64,000 nt of DNA, from NCBI GenBank assembly GCA_025782575.1, contig JALGYY010000010.1, positions 62,001-126,000 on the forward strand, given 5' to 3'. The notes below the pieces were generated by a model. That model made no database searches. It was not told the origin of the DNA and was given only the letters and a program-made list of their open reading frames with translations. Within the stretch, counting starts at the first letter, position 1. The number at the start of each line of letters is the position of its first letter. The position numbers were made by a program, and so were the translations under genes. Below are positions 36,128 to 44,356 of the stretch, piece after piece. The DNA comes from a bacterium. GTDB lineage: Bacteria; Orphanbacterota; Orphanbacteria; Orphanbacterales; Orphanbacteraceae.

Positions 36128-37473
36128 GCCTGGTTTCTTCCGAGCGCGCCTTCATACTCGATCTCAACAAATGCACCGGTTGCCAGGCCTGCCAGGTCGC
36201 CTGCGGAATCGAGAACGAGCTTCCGCCGGGCGAAAGCTGGCGTTGGATCGATTCTTTCAACAAAGATCACATTGCAGACGTCCCTCTCTATCACCTTTCT
36301 CTCGCGTGCAATCACTGCGCCGATCCGCCGTGCATGAATCACTGCCCTGCTCTGGCTATTCATAAAGACCCGATCACAGGTGCGGTCACGATCGACGAGA
36401 AAACCTGTATCGGCTGCAAGTACTGCACATGGGCCTGCCCCTATGACGCGGCCCGATTCGATTCCGACGCTCGTGTCGTCAAAAAATGCACGCTTTGCAG
36501 TCACCGTTTGAGTGAGGGGCTCGATCCCGCTTGTGTCACTCAGTGCCCCACAGGTGCGCTCCGTTTAGGTGAGCGGGGAGAGTCAATCGCTGAGCCGTCT
36601 GTAGCAGGCTTCCCCGAAACTGAGGCCGATCCGGCAATCCGGTTCATCCCTCTCAGGGAGAACAGTCAGGGCCCCGAAGTGGCGGGCGGCTCATGCGAAG
36701 TCCCGCTGGAGAAATCGCCCGAAATCGCTTCTCGCCCTCCACGATTTTCGCTCCGGTCCGAGTGGCCGCTATTGGTATTCACGCTGCAGACAGCGCTACT
36801 GGCCGCGATCATGGGCGCTCCCGCCGCCCGCGACGTGATCAATCCATTCGCTTTTCTGATCGCGGGGGGAGTCGGCGCCGGCCTCAGCACACTTCACCTC
36901 GGAAAGAAGCACCGCGCCTGGCGGGCGATCGCCAACTGGCGTGGGTCCTGGCTCAGCCGGGAAATCATTCTTTACTCCTGCTTCCTGCTCTCCTCGGCCG
37001 TTCACCTGCTGGTCGATCCTGCAGGGAGAGAATCGGGGCTTCTCGCTTCTCTGTTCGGATTCGCCACACTCTTTGCGATGGACAGAGTCTATTACGTCAC
37101 GCGCACACCCGGGCTCCGGCTCCACAGTGCCCAGGTCTTGTTGACAGGTGCTCTCTTCTGCTCTTTGCTGATCGGTCCGGCTCCTCTTTTCACTGGCCTG
37201 ATTCTGCTGAAGACCCTTCTCTATTCTTTACGCAAGATCCGTTTTGCCCGGTCGGGCCGTCCCGTCCGCCCCCTCCTGACTCTTGCTCGTGTAGCATTCG
37301 GCTTCCTGCTCCCTGTCATTATCATTCAACGACCGACAGGAGCCCTGCTGATAATCGGCGGAGCCTGCCTCCTGCTTGCCGAGCTGATCGACCGCGCGGA
37401 GTTCTATCTGGAGCTCGAAATCCTCTCTCCCCGGGCGGAAATCGCGAAGATCCTCCGGCGCAAAGTGCTATAA
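36124..37473 (+). CDS. Fused iron-sulfur (DmsB-like) and membrane anchor (DmsC-like) subunit
   Basis: 449 residues. Residues 1-150 are a four-cluster ferredoxin subunit: CTGCQACQVAC, CNHCADPPCMNHCP, CIGCKYCTWACP and KCTLC...CVTQCP give 16 cysteines. A Pro/Glu-rich linker of about 60 residues follows, then a membrane domain (about 215-440) with about eight helices, ending in LLAELIDRAEFYLELE, as in DmsC. In typical systems DmsB and DmsC are separate genes. It should carry electrons between quinone and the molybdenum subunit encoded just before it. The TTG start at 36124 overlaps the preceding stop (TTGA). Confidence 0.87.
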   Translation: MSLVSSERAFILDLNKCTGCQACQVACGIENELPPGESWRWIDSFNKDHIADVPLYHLSLACNHCADPPCMNHCPALAIHKDPITGAVTIDEKTCIGCKYCTWACPYDAARFDSDARVVKKCTLCSHRLSEGLDPACVTQCPTGALRLGERGESIAEPSVAGFPETEADPAIRFIPLRENSQGPEVAGGSCEVPLEKSPEIASRPPRFSLRSEWPLLVFTLQTALLAAIMGAPAARDVINPFAFLIAGGVGAGLSTLHLGKKHRAWRAIANWRGSWLSREIILYSCFLLSSAVHLLVDPAGRESGLLASLFGFATLFAMDRVYYVTRTPGLRLHSAQVLLTGALFCSLLIGPAPLFTGLILLKTLLYSLRKIRFARSGRPVRPLLTLARVAFGFLLPVIIIQRPTGALLIIGGACLLLAELIDRAEFYLELEILSPRAEIAKILRRKVL

Positions 37474-37474
37474 T
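37466..37474 (+). promoter_or_regulatory. Extended -10 promoter upstream of the M6 protease
   Basis: TGCTATAAT at 37466-37474 is a perfect extended -10 (TGn-TATAAT), overlapping the stop codon of the preceding gene and lying 69 bases before the protease ATG. No -35 is evident, as expected for extended -10 promoters. Confidence 0.5.
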
Positions 37475-37542
37475 CAGAAGGTTCGAACGCCCCTCCCCCA
37501 TTCTCAGGCCCGACGTGTACTCGAACCCTCGGGGATCCAGCC

Positions 37543-39576
37543 ATGCGATCAATGAAAGCCCTTTCTCTCTCTTTTGTTGCTATGACTCTCATTCTTCAGG
37601 GGCTGTTCATCACCCCCGGTCATGCTGACCGAGAGGCGGGATGGGTCGTCCCCCCCGAGCAGAATCCTGATTTCGTCATCTACGATCTTCCGCCGGCCCA
37701 GATTGAAAAGTGGCTGTCCATTCCCTACGATGAAATGGTACAGCGTCGGGGGAAGGTCACACTTGCCCCCCCATCGGATACGTTGAAGGCGCTCGTCTTT
37801 CTCTGCCAGTGGGACGATCACCTGGCCGACACGGTCGCCCATCCGCCGGAGGTTTTTGATACGCTTCTGTTTACTGAGGGCGTGGTCAGTACGGGGAGCA
37901 TGCGGGAGTTCTTCCTGGAGACATCCTACGGCGACCTCTGGGGTGAGGGTGGCGTCCATGGCTGGTTCACTCAGCCGACCTATATTTCGGGAGCGTATTT
38001 TACCGACTTCTTTGCTGCCGCCGATCCGTTCATCGATTACTCCGAGTTCGACCGGGATGGAGACGGTTACACGGATGCCGTCTGGATCTTTCATGCGGGG
38101 CCGGGCCAGGAGGAGACGCATAACACGGCAGACATCTGGTCCTTCGCAGTCTGGGGCCTCGACTATATGACCGATGACGGCGTGATCATCGATCGGTTCG
38201 CCTGCAATCCGGAAGAGCATGCCGACGGTTCGATCATCAGCATTCGAGTACCGGCCCATGAAGCGGGGCATGTTCTCGGCCTTCCCGATCTCTACGACTA
38301 CAACTCCAAACTGGACACTGTGACCTATTTCACGCCGGGTGACGCGAATGACCACCCCATGGTCGACTGGGGATTGATGGGTTACTACGGTTACAACATC
38401 ATGTCATTCGGGACACGTACCGACCCGTCACACTTCTGCGCCTGGTCCAAAGAACAGCTCGGTTTCCTGACAAGCACTCCGCTTACTTCGTCGCAGAAAA
38501 ACGTCCCACTACCGGAAGTGAATACCAATCCATTTGTCTATAAAGTTACCGGCGCCGGATCGGGGAGCCAGGAATACTTTCTGCTCGAAAATCGTAACTC
38601 GGCTTCCACGTCGATTTTTGACCATCTGGACTCCGACTTTTCCGCTTACTGGCCATGGTTCACTCCCGGGCAGAACCAGAAGGACTCCGGTCTTCTCATC
38701 TATCATGTGGATGACGCCGTAAGCAGCAATTCATCCGGCTCCCGTTACAAGGTAACCATCGAGGACGCCGGGTATGATCCCGCCCGGCCCTGGGACGGGA
38801 CGAGCGAGTTCTCCGACTGGTGGTATCCCTACGAAATGAGAATCAGCGCCCCGTTCTCGGCCGATGACCCGGGGCAGGGCTCGTTCACACCGAACACGAC
38901 TCCCAATTCGGACTGGTATGGCGGCGGGAGTGGCATCTGGATCACCAATATCAGCGAGTCGGGCGAAAACATGACCTTCGATATCGGCTTCGGTAACGCC
39001 TGGCCCGCGATTGTGGACCACGCACCGGCTGCCCTGGATACGCAGATCGTGTCAGGCGAAGTCACGCTCTTTTCGGCTGACGTTCTGGATGAGGATGGCG
39101 ATGCCTCCACGTACGAATGGTATGTGGACGGCTCTCCCGTGCAGTCCGGTTCCGACTCGACCTATTCGTTTTTAGCCAGTCCCCCTGGAGCGGTCGTCAA
39201 TCTCTTACTGGTCGCTACCGACGGTTCCCTCGCCGACTCCCTCGGCTGGTCACTCATGATCATCGACCCGACCGGAGTCGCCGATGCAGCGCCCGCCGTT
39301 CGAGCGGGGACCATTCAAGCCACACCGACACCGTTCAATCCGTCTGTCAGGATTCGGGCAGCCGTTCCATCGGCCGGTCATGCCCGTCTCACAGTTCACG
39401 ATCCCGCCGGCCGCCTGGTCGCCGTCCTCGCCGACGGACATCAGGAAGCAGGCCTGTTAGAACGAAGCTGGCTCGGCAAAGATCTGACCGGGAACGACGC
39501 CGCGTCCGGGATCTACTTTGTCCGGCTCGTCACTCGCGATGAAGCGGTCTCGAAGAAGATCTTGCTGCTACGGTAA
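37543..39576 (+). CDS. Secreted M6-family metalloprotease with C-terminal FlgD/T9SS-like domain
   Basis: 677 residues. A signal peptide (about 1-28, cleavage after GHA) is followed by an M6/immune-inhibitor-A-like protease domain. The zinc site is HEAGHVLGLPDLYDY, with His239 and His243 in HExxH-xxGxxD. A calcium-type loop FDRDGDGYTD lies near 173. A PKD/Ig-like region spans about 490-585. The last 80 residues are a FlgD-like Ig/sorting module (TPTPFNPSVRIRAAV then SGIYFVRLVTRDEAVSKKIL), the type used as a C-terminal sorting signal in FCB-group bacteria. It would be secreted and likely attached to the cell surface. An extended -10 precedes it. Confidence 0.88.
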   Translation: MRSMKALSLSFVAMTLILQGLFITPGHADREAGWVVPPEQNPDFVIYDLPPAQIEKWLSIPYDEMVQRRGKVTLAPPSDTLKALVFLCQWDDHLADTVAHPPEVFDTLLFTEGVVSTGSMREFFLETSYGDLWGEGGVHGWFTQPTYISGAYFTDFFAAADPFIDYSEFDRDGDGYTDAVWIFHAGPGQEETHNTADIWSFAVWGLDYMTDDGVIIDRFACNPEEHADGSIISIRVPAHEAGHVLGLPDLYDYNSKLDTVTYFTPGDANDHPMVDWGLMGYYGYNIMSFGTRTDPSHFCAWSKEQLGFLTSTPLTSSQKNVPLPEVNTNPFVYKVTGAGSGSQEYFLLENRNSASTSIFDHLDSDFSAYWPWFTPGQNQKDSGLLIYHVDDAVSSNSSGSRYKVTIEDAGYDPARPWDGTSEFSDWWYPYEMRISAPFSADDPGQGSFTPNTTPNSDWYGGGSGIWITNISESGENMTFDIGFGNAWPAIVDHAPAALDTQIVSGEVTLFSADVLDEDGDASTYEWYVDGSPVQSGSDSTYSFLASPPGAVVNLLLVATDGSLADSLGWSLMIIDPTGVADAAPAVRAGTIQATPTPFNPSVRIRAAVPSAGHARLTVHDPAGRLVAVLADGHQEAGLLERSWLGKDLTGNDAASGIYFVRLVTRDEAVSKKILLLR

Positions 39577-39749
39577 GGTGATCGGCCGGCTGGGCAAAGA
39601 AGCGCGTGCTGGTTCGAGTCCCGATCTAGTGGCAGCAATATTCAGCGTTCTGCGCTCTCATGTCCGGATGCCTCATGACACGCGCGTCAATTCACACCCA
39701 CGTTGATGGTGTGATCTGCCCGCCCGGATCGGCTGCTGACTAGCATTCC

Positions 39750-39778
39750 TTGAATTCCCCAGTCTAGCAGTGTAAACT
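39750..39778 (+). promoter_or_regulatory. Sigma70-like promoter upstream of the interrupted secreted protein gene
   Basis: TTGAAT (39750-39755) and TAAACT (39773-39778), each 4/6, are separated by 17 bases. The predicted start near 39785 is 44 bases before the ATG at 39829. The 39577-39749 stretch just upstream holds no gene. Confidence 0.45.
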
Positions 39779-39828
39779 AATATCAGACTCCGAAACTGGA
39801 ATTAGCGAAAGCGCGCGCCGGGGATTCC

Positions 39829-40395
39829 ATGCACACACGGACGAGAGCGATAGCAATCCCAAGCCTGCTGATTCTCTGAGGGCTTCTCAACCCGATCCCA
39901 ACATTGGCCGGCGAGCTGGATTGTAGCTATGCGGTTCCACTCATTCTGAATGGACCGAGTGAAGCGCGGGGTCCGTGGAACTATCCGGACAATGTCCTGG
40001 TCTATGGATGTTCTTGCAGCGGCGGCGGGGGGGATGTAGTTTACTCTCTTACGACTCCCCCCGGCTTAGGAGTGCAAGTGAGGATTCGACTCACCGGCCC
40101 GGATCCCGGCCACGTAGGTGATCTTGACCTCATGCTCCTCGGATCGTGCGACAAAAACGATTGTGTCGCAAAATCGTGCTCTGGAATTAACTCCGTCGAA
40201 ATCATCGAAGTTTGTCTCGAACCAAATCGAACCTACTACGTTGTTGTCGACGGGTCTGACAGTTACGGCGGCGGTGTCTCAGCCCGCGTTCTTCGAACTT
40301 GCCCTAATGGCAATCTCCCCTTTGCCTCCCGTCTGAAGCAGGGAGCTCATACGCATGACAGTTCCTGGGGCAACGTAAAACAGCTTTTCCGCTGA
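39829..40395 (+). pseudogene. Small secreted PPC-like protein with an in-frame TGA in the signal peptide
   Basis: From ATG 39829 the frame reads MHTRTRAIAIPSLLIL, then TGA at 39877-39879, then GLLNPIPTLAGELDCS and on to a stop at 40395. Without the TGA this is a classical signal peptide with hydrophobic core and cleavage after TLA. The mature part (about 160 residues) looks like a pre-peptidase C-terminal (PPC) beta-sandwich: VGDLDLMLLGSC, then ICLEP-like ...RTYYVVVDGSDSYGGG..., with several cysteines that could pair after export. The part after the TGA is open from a TTG at 39904, but that start would lack the signal peptide. TGA probably replaces TGG (Trp). See findings. Confidence 0.6.
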
Positions 40396-40534
40396 TCGGA
40401 TCACGCTAGAGTTGCCATTCCCCTCATCGCAGCCAGATTCCAACCGACCGACAAGAATCAATCCGGAATACATGACCGGCGAATCGCTATCAAATTGAGA
40501 GTCAGGTTTACATAATCTGGAGAGGTGCGCCTCC

Positions 40535-40876
40535 CTAATCATCCTCACTACCCGGCCGGGCTCGGCGCTTCTTGGTGTCCCCTCGCTTTCGTTTTTCGTT
40601 CAGACGCCTGGCACGGGAAGCCCGGCTCGGCTTTGTTGCGATCCGCTTCTTTTTTCGTTTTCTGAGCGCGGCGAGCTTCACCATGAGCCGCTGCCAGGCT
40701 ACCACCCGGTTTCTCATCTGCGAACGATCTTCGGTCGCGGTTACGACTATCCCGGTCGGAATGTGCCGCAAACGAACTCCGGTCTCCGTCTTGTTCCTGT
40801 GCTGCCCACCGGGACCGCTTCCGCGAAAAAAATCCTCGAGAGTTTCGTCCCGAAGCTTCTGCGGTATGTCTTTCAT
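40535..40876 (-). CDS. Peptide chain release factor-like protein with GGQ motif
   Basis: 113 residues. [25 protein letters not shown] at the N-terminus contains the GGQ peptidyl-tRNA hydrolysis motif (residues 23-25). The C-terminal half is very rich in Lys and Arg, as in ArfB/YaeJ and the small RF-1-domain family. There are no codon-recognition domains. ArfB-type proteins rescue stalled ribosomes; whether this one does, or is a release-factor-like paralogue, is not decided. The ATG at 40876 overlaps the stop of the upstream membrane glycosyltransferase (ATGA). Confidence 0.85.
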   Translation of the reverse strand: MKDIPQKLRDETLEDFFRGSGPGGQHRNKTETGVRLRHIPTGIVVTATEDRSQMRNRVVAWQRLMVKLAALRKRKKKRIATKPSRASRARRLNEKRKRGDTKKRRARPGSEDD

Positions 40877-42672
40877 CTGTCATCCCCGGCGTTCAGTCGT
40901 TTGCTCTCTTCCAGGCCGATCAACAGTTCATCCTGCACATAGTCGAGCTTACCCGCCCTTCGATAGATCCAAGCCAGCTTGTCATGTGCTTCGGGATTGC
41001 CGCCGATGTCATACACTTCGATCGCACCGGCCAGCACGGCTACTCTCGGGTACTCCCGAATCCAGTCATAAAGGTCGGGGTCGGGAAGCCAGAATCCCTG
41101 GAGCACCGATCGCCCGATCGCGACAAACTCCGGATCGGGGTGATAGCCAAGCGATTCCCGTCTGACTTCTCGAGATGGCGCAAAGAGCCAACCTGGGAGA
41201 AACCGGAACTTAATCCCATAGCGGGTTGGATCGGCATTTCCGAAGTAGGCGAGATAGACACCTTCGAGTTCGTTTTCATCGATCCACTTCGCGAGAGCGG
41301 GGAGCCCCTGGCCCCAATCGAGGTTGGAGTCGCCCAGCAGCTCCATCCCCCCCTCCGAGCCGCCCACAGCTTCGTTGAAATAGGGAATGAAATGAGGACA
41401 GGCTCTGGCCGTTCCGGCCGCCTGCCAGGCGATCAAGAGAGAGGCCGCAATCGTACCAATGCCGCGGCGGGCAATCAGCCAGGCAAGGGCACGCCCTCCA
41501 GCGATCGCCAGAAAGGGATAAACGGGAAGCAGGTATCTCAGTCCGATATTGATCCGGCTCATGAATATGAAGAAGAGAGCGAGCAGGATCGGCGGAATCA
41601 AGAGCCACGCGATGTTTTTTTTCCGGCGCTTCCGACTCCCGGCACCGCCATCACGCTTTCCCCTATGACGCTCTCGCCGGCCCACAAAAAGCAGAACAAT
41701 CCCAAGCCCCGCGAGCAATAGAAACGGGATTGCCGTCTTCGCCAGAAACGCGACCGGGTAATACAACTTCCATCCGCCGTCCGTCACTTCGCCCCTGAAA
41801 AAAGCGCGATGCCCTGCGTTCGCATTTCTCTGGAACTCGATCCCCTTGCCGAACGGCCTCGGGAGAACACCTTTCCAGAAAGGAGAGACGCTCTCTCTAT
41901 GGGGCTCTTCCGTCCCCGCCCCGAGCGCGGCCGCGCCCATGGGATGGGTGTAATGGGGCAGATATCCGAGATGGAGCGCCCCGAACGCGATCAGCACGAT
42001 CAGGCCGTACCCGGCCAGCTGCTGCCTCACTCGAAAACCTGCCAGCAGCGCCGCCACCGGAATGATCCCGAGAAGAAGAATGGCGGTGAATTTCGATAGA
42101 AAGGCGAGACCGAGGGCGAGGCCCGCCCATATCAGATTCCGCCATCCCCTATTCTCATGCCAGATCCGGACGCGAACCAGGACCCAGAAGAATGTGACCG
42201 TGAGCAGCAGATCGGGCGTAGCCAGGCCGCCGTGAGCGAGCACATTCGGTTCGAGCGCCATGAGAAGCGCGGCGCCGAAAGCGGCCGTCGTCCCGAACCT
42301 CCGTTTCGCCTCGAAAAAGACCAGTAATACGAGAACCGGTACAAGCGCCATGAAGGGCAACCGTGTCAGAAGGACGATCCTGTCCCCGTTACCCAGCCTG
42401 TAGAGCGCCCGTCCCCTTGAATCCTGATCGGGGGCATTCCAGACCTCTTCGGGGATCTCGATCCCGCTAAGAAGAAGAGAGTTCAAGTAATAGGAAAGAG
42501 GCGGATGGAGAATCGCCCCCTTCAGCCGCCAGTCCCCCTCCTGAACCAGATAGCTGCCGAGGCCGACATAGTGAGTTTCGTCCACTGTGGGGGAGGCGGA
42601 GATCCCCCCCAGATAGACCAGGAACGCCGACAGAACCATGATCGCCGCTAGAATAATCGCGCGCACTCTCAT
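40873..42672 (-). CDS. GT39/PMT-like membrane glycosyltransferase
   Basis: 599 residues with about 11-12 TM helices. The first loop has the acidic motif [16 protein letters not shown] near residue 26, comparable to the DE motif of ArnT/PMT family GT-C enzymes, then [19 protein letters not shown]. It likely transfers a sugar from polyprenyl phosphate to protein or lipid on the outer face. I choose the ATG at 42672, which has GGGAG upstream, over the longer open frame to 42735. A long Arg/Gly/Lys-rich cytoplasmic loop ([20 protein letters not shown]) lies near residue 350. Confidence 0.83.
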   Translation of the reverse strand: MRVRAIILAAIMVLSAFLVYLGGISASPTVDETHYVGLGSYLVQEGDWRLKGAILHPPLSYYLNSLLLSGIEIPEEVWNAPDQDSRGRALYRLGNGDRIVLLTRLPFMALVPVLVLLVFFEAKRRFGTTAAFGAALLMALEPNVLAHGGLATPDLLLTVTFFWVLVRVRIWHENRGWRNLIWAGLALGLAFLSKFTAILLLGIIPVAALLAGFRVRQQLAGYGLIVLIAFGALHLGYLPHYTHPMGAAALGAGTEEPHRESVSPFWKGVLPRPFGKGIEFQRNANAGHRAFFRGEVTDGGWKLYYPVAFLAKTAIPFLLLAGLGIVLLFVGRRERHRGKRDGGAGSRKRRKKNIAWLLIPPILLALFFIFMSRINIGLRYLLPVYPFLAIAGGRALAWLIARRGIGTIAASLLIAWQAAGTARACPHFIPYFNEAVGGSEGGMELLGDSNLDWGQGLPALAKWIDENELEGVYLAYFGNADPTRYGIKFRFLPGWLFAPSREVRRESLGYHPDPEFVAIGRSVLQGFWLPDPDLYDWIREYPRVAVLAGAIEVYDIGGNPEAHDKLAWIYRRAGKLDYVQDELLIGLEESKRLNAGDDR

Positions 42673-42678
42673 CGCTCC

Positions 42679-42707
42679 CTTGTATCGCGGCCTGATGAGC
42701 CTGTCAA
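42679..42707 (-). promoter_or_regulatory. Sigma70-like promoter close to the membrane glycosyltransferase start
   Basis: On the minus strand TTGACA (42707-42702) and TACAAG (42684-42679, 4/6) are separated by 17 bases. The predicted transcription start is about 42672, at the ATG itself, which would give a nearly leaderless mRNA even though a GGGAG site is encoded. The rest of 42708-42963 shows no gene. Confidence 0.4.
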
Positions 42708-42963
42708 TGAACACGGGGCCGGGATGCCTCCCCACTTTTCAGAGACCCTGCAACAACACTTCCCCGTTTCGCTCGATTATTTCGGACTTTCTATCGATTT
42801 CAAGGAATATTGCTTGACAGGTTCTGGAGCCTGCTGATCTCGAACATCGCAGACTCCTCTCAAGATCCTCATCAGAAGACGTCTCGTTATCCAGGATCAA
42901 TTGAACGTGATCTACTCGACTGTTTTTTCGAATCCAACCGCGATCGATCTTGCGCCGCCTCTC

Positions 42964-42991
42964 TCGACGCCGAAAAAGAGCGTGTTAGAAT
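42964..42991 (+). promoter_or_regulatory. Possible promoter for the HNH endonuclease gene
   Basis: TCGACG (42964-42969) and TAGAAT (42986-42991) with 16 bases between. The predicted start is near 42998, 42 bases before the chosen ATG at 43040. Confidence 0.35.
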
Positions 42992-43039
42992 GTTTGTGGG
43001 GCTCGGATCGACAAGGGTGGATGTGTGAGGAGGAATGTG

Positions 43040-44188
43040 ATGACGACGAAGAAGATGAACTCGGTGCTGGCAAAGCTTTCCAATCATGAGATCATTCGAA
43101 AAGGGGATCGGGCGGTTCACAGCCGGCATGAACTCTCCATCGAGATACTCGACTGTCTGGTCGAAATCGAGCGGCGATTGATTTTTCTGAAAGAAGGTTA
43201 CTCCTCTCTGTTCGATTACTGCACGCGGAGATGGCACTATTCTCCGCCCAAAGCGGGACGGTTCATCGCGGCCGCCCGATGTATGAAGAATTTTCCTGCC
43301 GTACGGAATCTCCTCTCCCGGCGCAGGATCACTCTTTGCGGCGTTTCCCGAATCGCCGGGATCCTGACCGATGAGAATGCCGACAGAATTATCCGAGAAG
43401 TCTCCGGAAAGAGATTCGTAGAGATCGAAAAGATCGTCGCCTCGCTGAAGATCGCGCCGAAGACCCGGGAGTCGATACGGCCGATCGGACTGCAGGAGCC
43501 GGCGGGCGATCGGGATCAAAGTGCTGATCACGAGGATCTTTTTCAGCCGAATCGAATATCTGAGAACTCTCAAATTGATAGCGGTATTGCGAATGACCCC
43601 GGCGATCTTTCCGGGGGCAACTCTCAAATTGATAGTCCGAAAGAGAAACCGGAACACCGTTATGAGATCCGGTTCTCTATGAGCGAAGAGTTCTGCCGGG
43701 ACCTGGAACGGGCGAAGACGGTCTGCTCCCGCAGCTGGAATCTGGAAGCTATCCTGGGGAGAGCGATCAAAGATCTTCTGGAGAAGCGCGATCCCGAGCG
43801 GAAAGAGGCGCGGAGGAAGAAGAGAGGAGCCAGGAAGCAGTGCCGGTTGCCGCGCCAGGCGAAGAGCGATTCCCCGGTCAAACCGGCAACCGTTAAGGGA
43901 CCGGATGCCGCCCCTGAAAAGGAATATCCCGGCGAGTGGGCGGCGGCAACGCCCAGCCGTTCAAGGCACATTCCGGCCCGACTGCGAGACGCAGTGTTCA
44001 ATCGCGACAACGGCCAATGCACCTACACCAGTTCCCTCGGCATCCGATGTGACTCGACCGCTCATCTCCAGATCGATCACATCACGCCATTCAGCCGAGG
44101 CGGCAGGCACACCTTCGACAATCTGCGCATTCTTTGCGGCAAACACAACCGCATGGCGGCTTCTGAGATGTCACCTGGAATCCGTTGA
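43040..44188 (+). CDS. HNH endonuclease-domain protein
   Basis: 382 residues. The C-terminal HNH domain reads RDAVFNRDNGQCTY...LQIDHITPFSRGGRHTFDNLRILCGKHN, with His (DH), Asn and His (KHN) of the HNH site and two Cys for structural zinc. The N-terminal 150 residues are helical (LSNHEIIRKGDRAVHSRHELSIEILDCLVEI) as in DUF222-type HNH proteins, often found in multiple copies in environmental genomes. The ATG at 43040 is set by AGGAGG at 43028-43033, which lies within the longer GTG frame. The linker holds a 17-bp exact repeat (43565-43581 and 43619-43635) encoding two copies of NSQIDS. Role unknown: mobile, defence or homing are all possible. Confidence 0.8.
   Translation: MTTKKMNSVLAKLSNHEIIRKGDRAVHSRHELSIEILDCLVEIERRLIFLKEGYSSLFDYCTRRWHYSPPKAGRFIAAARCMKNFPAVRNLLSRRRITLCGVSRIAGILTDENADRIIREVSGKRFVEIEKIVASLKIAPKTRESIRPIGLQEPAGDRDQSADHEDLFQPNRISENSQIDSGIANDPGDLSGGNSQIDSPKEKPEHRYEIRFSMSEEFCRDLERAKTVCSRSWNLEAILGRAIKDLLEKRDPERKEARRKKRGARKQCRLPRQAKSDSPVKPATVKGPDAAPEKEYPGEWAAATPSRSRHIPARLRDAVFNRDNGQCTYTSSLGIRCDSTAHLQIDHITPFSRGGRHTFDNLRILCGKHNRMAASEMSPGIR
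43565..43635 (+). repeat. Two 17-bp exact direct repeats inside the HNH gene linker
   Basis: AACTCTCAAATTGATAG occurs at 43565-43581 and 43619-43635, 54 bp (18 codons) apart, preserving the frame. It encodes NSQIDS twice in the linker before the Lys/Arg-rich region. Confidence 0.8.
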
Positions 44189-44301
44189 GCGGCGGGGCGA
44201 GCTCCTCCAGGTGAGCGCACTGGCGCGGAAAGCCAGCCCGGAGGCGGGCGCAGCCATCCCGCCTGCAGAGGGCGAAGGGGACTCCCCACCCGGGTTCCCC
44301 C

Positions 44302-44330
44302 TTGCCGCATCTCCGGCTCCCCCCTATAAT
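44302..44330 (+). promoter_or_regulatory. Sigma70-type promoter for the topoisomerase VI genes
   Basis: TTGCCG (44302-44307, 4/6) and a perfect TATAAT (44325-44330) with 17 bases between. The predicted start is near 44337, 20 bases before the ATG at 44357 with a GGAGGG site between. The preceding 44189-44301 holds GC-rich hairpins (44220-44236 and 44243-44263) that may end the HNH transcript. Confidence 0.6.
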
Positions 44331-44356
44331 CGGCCGCGGACAAGGGAGGGGGTCTC

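Noticed and set aside
39562-39638. tRNA-like sequence: TTCGAGTCC with flanking stem TTGCTGCTAC/GTGGCAGCAA after the M6 protease gene
   Set aside because: The T-stem pairs at only 3 of 5 positions, there is no recognisable D or anticodon arm, no CCA, and it overlaps the protease stop. At most a degraded tRNA or a hairpin.
43565-43635. Possible CRISPR or tandem repeat
   Set aside because: Only two copies within a coding frame, not repeated elsewhere nearby.
42887-43657. Minus-strand open frame of 256 codons
   Set aside because: Antisense to the HNH protein; no coherent domains.
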